DNA from: Maratus speciosus
Taxonomy: Eukaryota > Arthropoda > Arachnida > Araneae > Salticidae
NCBI GenBank assembly: GCA_963932465.1
Contig: OZ010786.1
Coordinates: 598,847,038-598,911,037 of the forward strand
Length of the DNA stretch: 64,000 bases
Direction of reading: 5' to 3'
The stretch's first letter is position 1. Each line of letters opens with the position of its first letter. Shown here piece after piece: positions 59,334-64,000 of the stretch. A program made the translations under genes and the position numbers. The notes below the pieces were generated by a model. It ran no database searches and was not told where the DNA came from. It was given only the letters and a program-made list of their open reading frames with translations.

Positions 59334-60668
59334 TTGGAAAGAGGGGAGGTTGAAGGTATACGGAATAGGAAATCAACCAGGTATAATACCAGATATATTT
59401 ATAATAGTGATTTAATTAATGAGAATTACGAAGGAGGAGAAGGTAGTGATATCGAAGTAAAATATAAAACTAGAATGTTTTATAACTCAAACTTAAAAAG
59501 GGAGATGAATTCCAGTAATCTTAAATTAAGAAAATGTAGTGATAAACGTTGTAAAGTTTGCCCGAGTGTGGGCTCAGAGTATAATACTATCGAGGACATG
59601 AGGTATTTAAAAGTATGTAAGGTTTACAACAGTGTTTATAAACTTAGTTGTAAGATATGTGGTATGGCATATATTGGTCAAACTTCTGACCCAATTAATA
59701 AGCGTTTTAATAACCATAAGTCTGATATCAGTCATTGTAAAACTAATAAAGAAGAACAAGAGATTGAAATTAGACATTTCAACAGGCATGGTATAGAAAA
59801 TATGGAATTAACGATTTTAAAGATTGTTCCTAACAAAAAGGAAAGATTGATAAGTGAAAGTGACATGGTGATTAAATGCGGCACAGTATACCCTTACGGG
59901 TTAAATGTTATGTTCAATGGAACTAACGTTATGAAAAAATTAAGAAACAGTTTATTAGAAGTTTCAATATATGATCGTATTGAACATCATTTGAATTATA
60001 AATTCAATAAGGAGTTAGACCACAAGAAATTAGTAAAGGGTTATGATAATATCAATGAAATTAAAAGTTTAATTCTTATGAGTGATTTTGAGGGATTAGT
60101 CAGAAATATAAAATTTATTATATTTAATGTGAAAAAACGTTTTATAGGTGATTTGTTAAACTTATTGTATTCACATAAGAGTAATTACAATACTGACTTG
60201 GCTTTGGACATTTTGAGGTATAGGATTAGATCACAACATTTGGAGGAATATCTGGGGAGAAGCAATAACAACAATAAATTAGTTAATAGAATGTATTTTG
60301 TAATGGATTACATAGAAATTAAAAAACATGGCATAAATATGGGAAAGGTACTGAATAAATACAATGATTTGCTTCCAGATAATGACATGGAAATTGTCAA
60401 GGTTTTTAGATATGATAAACCTTTAGGACGTATGGTTTTTAACTATAATAATTTTTCAAAAGAAATAGGTAGAAACAACGATAATAATTTATGTCATTGT
60501 TATGATCCAAGTTATCACGATTTTGTGGATGTGGATCACGGTCATGTATTGACCGGAAATTTGGATATTGTCAAGAACAAGACATTGAGGGATTATATGC
60601 AATTTGGTACAAAATTTCGTTTAAAAAGATTAAATACTAAGGATTTTATAAAAAAAAAAAACGATTAA
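59334..60668 (+). CDS. Penelope-like element, N-terminal part with GIY-YIG endonuclease
   Basis: The open frame lacks an ATG at its 5' end (it follows a TGA at 59322 and a T run). An adjacent frame (..GLVFEKNKKMYKNNKKCG..) probably continues it upstream through the 9-T run, with ATG near 59235. A Cys-rich segment (KLRKCSDKRCKVCPSV, residues ~63-78) precedes the endonuclease SVYKLSCKICGMAYIGQTSD (~101-120). The Arg and His of the family follow (NKRFNNHKSD). The remaining ~300 residues are a basic, Lys/Asn-rich linker region including HCYDPSYHDFVDVDHGHVL, which has conserved-looking Cys/His/Asp residues. The frame stops right after an A12 run at 60650-60661. One base there puts it in register with the RT frame, so the two were surely one protein. 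Confidence 0.85.
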   Translation: MERGEVEGIRNRKSTRYNTRYIYNSDLINENYEGGEGSDIEVKYKTRMFYNSNLKREMNSSNLKLRKCSDKRCKVCPSVGSEYNTIEDMRYLKVCKVYNSVYKLSCKICGMAYIGQTSDPINKRFNNHKSDISHCKTNKEEQEIEIRHFNRHGIENMELTILKIVPNKKERLISESDMVIKCGTVYPYGLNVMFNGTNVMKKLRNSLLEVSIYDRIEHHLNYKFNKELDHKKLVKGYDNINEIKSLILMSDFEGLVRNIKFIIFNVKKRFIGDLLNLLYSHKSNYNTDLALDILRYRIRSQHLEEYLGRSNNNNKLVNRMYFVMDYIEIKKHGINMGKVLNKYNDLLPDNDMEIVKVFRYDKPLGRMVFNYNNFSKEIGRNNDNNLCHCYDPSYHDFVDVDHGHVLTGNLDIVKNKTLRDYMQFGTKFRLKRLNTKDFIKKKND

Positions 60669-60682
60669 AAATCAACGTTGAT

Positions 60683-62014
60683 ATGTTTATACATAAACTA
60701 ATGAATAAATTTTGCTTACCAGAAATAGCTTTTCTGGAGTGGAAACATAACATACTGAAAGAATTGAGTTCAATTTACAACGGTAAAACAGAGGGGATTT
60801 CGTTAGAGAATTATAAAGTATTAAAAGATTCTATTAAGGATTTGCAGAGTAGCTTTATTGTAACATATATTGATAAGGCAAATACAAACTTTGCAATTAT
60901 TTGTAAAGAGCTATACCGTAATCAATTAAGACAATGTTATAATAATACACATAATTATAGGTTATTAAATACCAGTGTAAAAGAAACAGAAAGTAGAATT
61001 GATGCTTTTTACAAAAAGTTAAAATACACACAACATAGTAAGGAATTGCCTTATATGGTTTTGGTTCCTAAATTTCATAAGGACCCCATTGCCTTTCGTA
61101 CAATTACATGTGGTTTCGGCACTTATTTGGAAGTTGCTAATAAAAAGTTTTTGGATATTTTGCAGAGTTTATTTGAAGCGGCATTAAAACAAAATTACAC
61201 ATGTATTATAAAAAATAGTTTTGAGTTACTTAATAGATTGAAGAGTTTGAGTAATATTAAAGGTTTATATGTTTATGATTTTGAAGATTTATATAATAGT
61301 ATTGATTTAACTGATCTTAAAAATAAAATGTTTGACTTTTTTAAGCGGTACAATATTTTGGGTAAAAATTTGGATCATTTAACAAATTTATTTAATTTTG
61401 TAGTTAATGAAAATTATTTACTCGATGGTAAACATGTGTTTCAACAGATAAGGGATATACCAATGGGGGGTAGTTGTAGTTCGGTACTTGCAGATATTTA
61501 TTTATTTTTATACGAGGTTAATGAGACATTAAATAAGGATTTTTTAAGTTTTAGATATATTGATGATGTATTGATGGTTAGGATTAACGATTCCAATAGC
61601 GATTTAAATTTAGACTACTATCCACAAGGTTTGACATTAAAGAAAACTTCATATGACGAAAAACATGTAAATTATTTGGATCTCACTATCGAAATTGAGA
61701 GGGGTGGATTGAAGACCTGCATTTATGATAAGAGAAGGGATTACAACTTTGAAACAATAAATATATTAAATTTTAATTCCAATGTACATATTTCCATTTT
61801 TAGAAATATCATTATCAATAGTTTAATAAGGATTGCTAAGTTAAATTCTAATCATGATAGTATAATAAATGATATCAAAAATCTCTATCAGGATGCAATG
61901 GTCCAGAATTATCCTATTAGACTGTTAAATAGCTTGACAAACAATTTCGTCAAGGATAAAGATTACCGCGATGTTTTGCTTTTGGTACTTAAAAACATCG
62001 CCAAATATTCGTAG
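60683..62014 (+). CDS. Penelope-like element, reverse transcriptase part
   Basis: 443 codons. The frame is open upstream of the ATG as far as the A12 run, so this ATG is probably internal to the original protein. RT motifs in order: PKFHKDPIAFRTITCGFG, motif A YDFEDLYNSID (~61273-61305), motif B IPMGGSCSSVLADI (~61458-61499), motif C RYIDDVLM (~61555-61578), and VNYLDLTIE after it. These are Penelope/telomerase-related in type, not LINE or LTR type. All three catalytic Asp positions look intact. No C-terminal endonuclease follows, in keeping with the permuted arrangement. The stop is at 62012-62014. Confidence 0.88.
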   Translation: MFIHKLMNKFCLPEIAFLEWKHNILKELSSIYNGKTEGISLENYKVLKDSIKDLQSSFIVTYIDKANTNFAIICKELYRNQLRQCYNNTHNYRLLNTSVKETESRIDAFYKKLKYTQHSKELPYMVLVPKFHKDPIAFRTITCGFGTYLEVANKKFLDILQSLFEAALKQNYTCIIKNSFELLNRLKSLSNIKGLYVYDFEDLYNSIDLTDLKNKMFDFFKRYNILGKNLDHLTNLFNFVVNENYLLDGKHVFQQIRDIPMGGSCSSVLADIYLFLYEVNETLNKDFLSFRYIDDVLMVRINDSNSDLNLDYYPQGLTLKKTSYDEKHVNYLDLTIEIERGGLKTCIYDKRRDYNFETINILNFNSNVHISIFRNIIINSLIRIAKLNSNHDSIINDIKNLYQDAMVQNYPIRLLNSLTNNFVKDKDYRDVLLLVLKNIAKYS

Positions 62015-62308
62015 GCTTTATAAGGAGTTCAGTTTGGAAGTGTCGTTCTTTTAGAATTGGGTTACTGCTTTGTATGGCCAGTTTTAAAGTTTTCTTTGGT
62101 CAGTATGGACTCGACAGATATGGGAAAAGTTGTATGTGTAATTACCGGTATAACCCACCATGCAAGTCTTTAGCCTTGCAATCTGTCTCCAATGGATGTT
62201 TTCTGTTTATTCATGGTTTTGTTACTAAGAATTTTCCATGGTTATTTTGTTAATTTTTCTCAGTAGTTTAGTAGTTTTGGGATTGGATGTATAGTATGTG
62301 TTTTTGGT

Positions 62309-62372
62309 ATTATATATATATATATATATACATATACTTATATGCATATATATGTATGTATGTATATGTAAC
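62309..62372. repeat. Microsatellite (TA)n/(TATG)n at the 3' side of the Penelope-like element
   Basis: TATATATATA from about 62309, followed by TATGTATGTATG to about 62372. 62015-62308 in front of it is the probable 3' non-coding part of the element. Confidence 0.8.
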
Positions 62373-62916
62373 ACTGGCACACGGCTAACCAAAAAGTACA
62401 AAACAAATTTCTTATTTTCAGCGGTACTTTAAAAAAAATAATCATTGCAAAAAAATATATATAAAAATCTCTGACAATTTCAAATAAACTTTATTGAATA
62501 CAGAACAAAATTTAATATATTGGGCTAAAAGCTTGAATTTGAATTATTTTTATGAGAAACTCAAAATCATCAGCAAATTTAGAAAATCAGGGAATTACAA
62601 AGATTTTTCCATTCAACAAAAAAAATCTAATAATAAAAATCCAATATCTGAGGTTCAGGTGTATTCAGGTCTGCCTTTATCTATCCAGAACCAAATTTGT
62701 AGACCTCAACATGTGATAGATTTGCCTAGCCATCACCGACAGGCTGTCACACACGCAAGCAAACATTTTCCTTCTATTAGGTAATATAAATTATGTTAAA
62801 AAAACTCTAAATATCACTTTACTTGACAAAAAGTATTTTTAACTGTTAGAAGTATGTTATTTAAGTAATTTTTTTCTAATTCAACATCCATCAAATTTTA
62901 TTTTGAATTGATCTTA
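62373..62916. other. Unassigned DNA
   Basis: A 96-codon plus frame (62494-62784) has no recognisable similarity. No V-ATPase exon is seen on the minus strand. Confidence 0.4.
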
Positions 62917-64000
62917 TACTATAATGCGAGCAAAAATTGTGTGTGTGTGTGTGTGTGTGTGTATGTAAATTTTATCTTAAAAACGGCTCTAACGATTTTT
63001 ACGAAATTTTGTATTTTACCATTTTCGGGCATGATAAGACCATTGGGCTAGGTCACATGTTCGAGAAAATTCGATTAGTGGGTCATTTGGGGTCGTAATG
63101 GGTCAAGGTCAAGCTAATTATATCTAAAAAACGGCTCAATCGATTTTGACCAAATTTCACATCTAACCGTTTTTCGACACGAAGAAACTTTTGGGCTAGG
63201 TCACATGTTCGAGAAACTTCGATTAGTGGGTTATTTTGGGGTCACTATGGGTCAAGCCAATTTTATCTAAAAAACGGCTCTAACGATTTTCACTAAACTC
63301 TATATTCTACAGTTTTGGATTACGAGAAAACTATTGGGCTAGGTCACATGTTCGAGAAAATTCGATTTGTGGGTCATTTTTGGGTCACCGTAGGTCAAGC
63401 TAAGATTATCTAGATAACTTCTTTAACGATTTTGACGAAATTTTGCACCCTACTGTTTTCGGGCACGAAAAGACCATAGGGATGCGTCTAGTGTGAGAAA
63501 ATTCTATTAGTGGGTCATTTTGGGTCATAATTGGTCAGGGTCAAACTAATTATATCTAGAGAGCGGCTCAATCGATTTTGACTAAATTTTGAATCTAACC
63601 ATTTTTGGGCACGAAAAAATCATTGGGAATGGTCTCGTGTTCGAGAAAATTCGATTAGTTGGTCATTTTGGGTCAGGGTCAAACTAATTATACCTAGAGA
63701 ACAGCTTAGTCGATTTTGATTAAATTTTGTACCGAACCCTTTTCGGGTACTAAAAGATCATTGGGATGGGTCACGTGTTCAAGAAAATTAGATTAGTGGG
63801 TCATTATGGGTCAGGGTCAAGCTAATTATATCTAAAAAAATGGCTCAAGACATTTTCACAATTTTTTTTAATATACGGCCGTTTCTGGTCATGAGAGGAC
63901 CATTGGGCTAAGTCAGATGTTCGAGAAAATTCAATTAGTGGGCCATTTGCGGGCACAATGGGCCAGGGTTAAGCTAATTGAATCTAGAAACATGCTCAAA
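62917..64000 (+). repeat. ~142-bp tandem array in a dispersed element, at least 7 units, continues past the window
   Basis: It starts ATCTTATACTATAATGCGAG and a GT microsatellite (62939-62962). Units are marked by TTCGAGAAAATTCGATTAG(T)GGG near 63068, 63215, 63356, 63499, 63645, 63784 and 63921. Each unit has GGTCA..CTAATTATATCTA, ACGGCTC.AACGATTTTGAC and CCGTTTTCGGGCACGA. The first unit is shared with 12583-12745 in the opposite orientation. There is no coding frame. Confidence 0.85.

Larger units (their letters stand above)
59210..62300 (+). mobile_element. Penelope-like retroelement with N-terminal GIY-YIG endonuclease (Naiad/Chlamys type)
   Basis: Two adjacent frames (59334-60668 and 60683-62014) carry a GIY-YIG endonuclease and then a Penelope-type reverse transcriptase. 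Canonical EN+ Penelope elements have the endonuclease after the RT. The reversed order is known from the Naiad/Chlamys clade. The element sits between (TATC/TA)n at 59150-59206 and (TA)n at 62309-62330. Boundaries within those repeats, and any terminal duplication, are not resolved. Three homopolymer stretches affect the frame: T9 at 59327-59335, A12 at 60650-60661, and the A runs upstream. Confidence 0.85.

Noticed and set aside
62015..62300. Hammerhead ribozyme in the Penelope-like element's 3' region
   Set aside because: I looked for the CTGATGA and GAAA cores and found no convincing arrangement.
62494..62784. 96-codon plus frame as a gene or a missing V-ATPase exon
   Set aside because: No similarity to subunit A on either strand and no known motif.
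1..64000. CRISPR arrays, tRNA or rRNA genes
   Set aside because: No regular short repeats with unique spacers. The only tRNA-like sequence is the SINE head. No rRNA-like conserved block was noticed.

Overview
The window looks like a piece of an AT-rich, repeat-dense animal genome. An arthropod is likely, and a chelicerate such as a spider is my best guess. The evidence is spliced genes with introns of 5.5 and 12.7 kb packed with transposons, arthropod-like V-ATPase subunit A exons, a Penelope-like element of a type I recall as abundant in spider genomes, and many hAT, Tigger, piggyBac and Helitron relics. There is no bacterial operon structure. Only two host genes are visible, both partial and both on the minus strand. 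Nearly all the rest is mobile or tandemly repeated DNA. Boundaries, target-site duplications (TSDs) and copy counts were read by eye.

Layout. 1-2092: long inverted-repeat element split by a TA-flanked MITE. 3331-8676: a 5.3 kb hAT-type element with an 8-bp TSD that carries a ~120-bp tandem array. 9650-9863 and 22601-23109: two exons of a degenerate protein-kinase-fold gene (putative pseudokinase). Their 12.7 kb intron holds a ~190-bp satellite with a ~777-bp higher-order period (13310-15760), two nested hAT elements that share one 31-bp minisatellite (17116-18754), a ~50-bp-arm palindrome and another hAT (19752-20752). 24247-24485: tRNA-derived SINE with a 14-bp TSD. 26542-27709: Tigger-like element with a piggyBac-like MITE inside.

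29066-36392: a complete, very young LTR retrotransposon. Its LTRs are 730 bp with two differences seen by eye, and its TSD is ACGG. The domains are Ty3/gypsy type but the order is Gag - protease - integrase - reverse transcriptase - RNase H, and the Gag is SCAN-like. This is the layout of the Gmr1-like group. 38821-39543: internally deleted Tigger with the end of a transposase frame. 39590-40510 and 52310-52920: two members of one dispersed repeat family. 44717-44875: PIF/Harbinger-type MITE. 47109-47592: Tigger-type MITE.

51813-51905 and 57460-57726: the last two coding exons of V-ATPase catalytic subunit A. Their intron holds a hAT with a foldback element inside and a short Helitron, and another hAT lies 58 bp upstream of the acceptor of the second exon. 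59210-62300: a Penelope-like element with its GIY-YIG endonuclease at the N terminus, ahead of the reverse transcriptase (Naiad/Chlamys-type permutation), flanked by microsatellites. 62917-64000: ~142-bp tandem array running off the window, related in inverted orientation to 12583-12745.

The main points are two retroelements with permuted domain order in one locus, and non-autonomous hAT elements that carry tandem arrays. Three of the reading-frame breaks lie in homopolymers, so base-level assembly accuracy should be checked before calling those elements dead.
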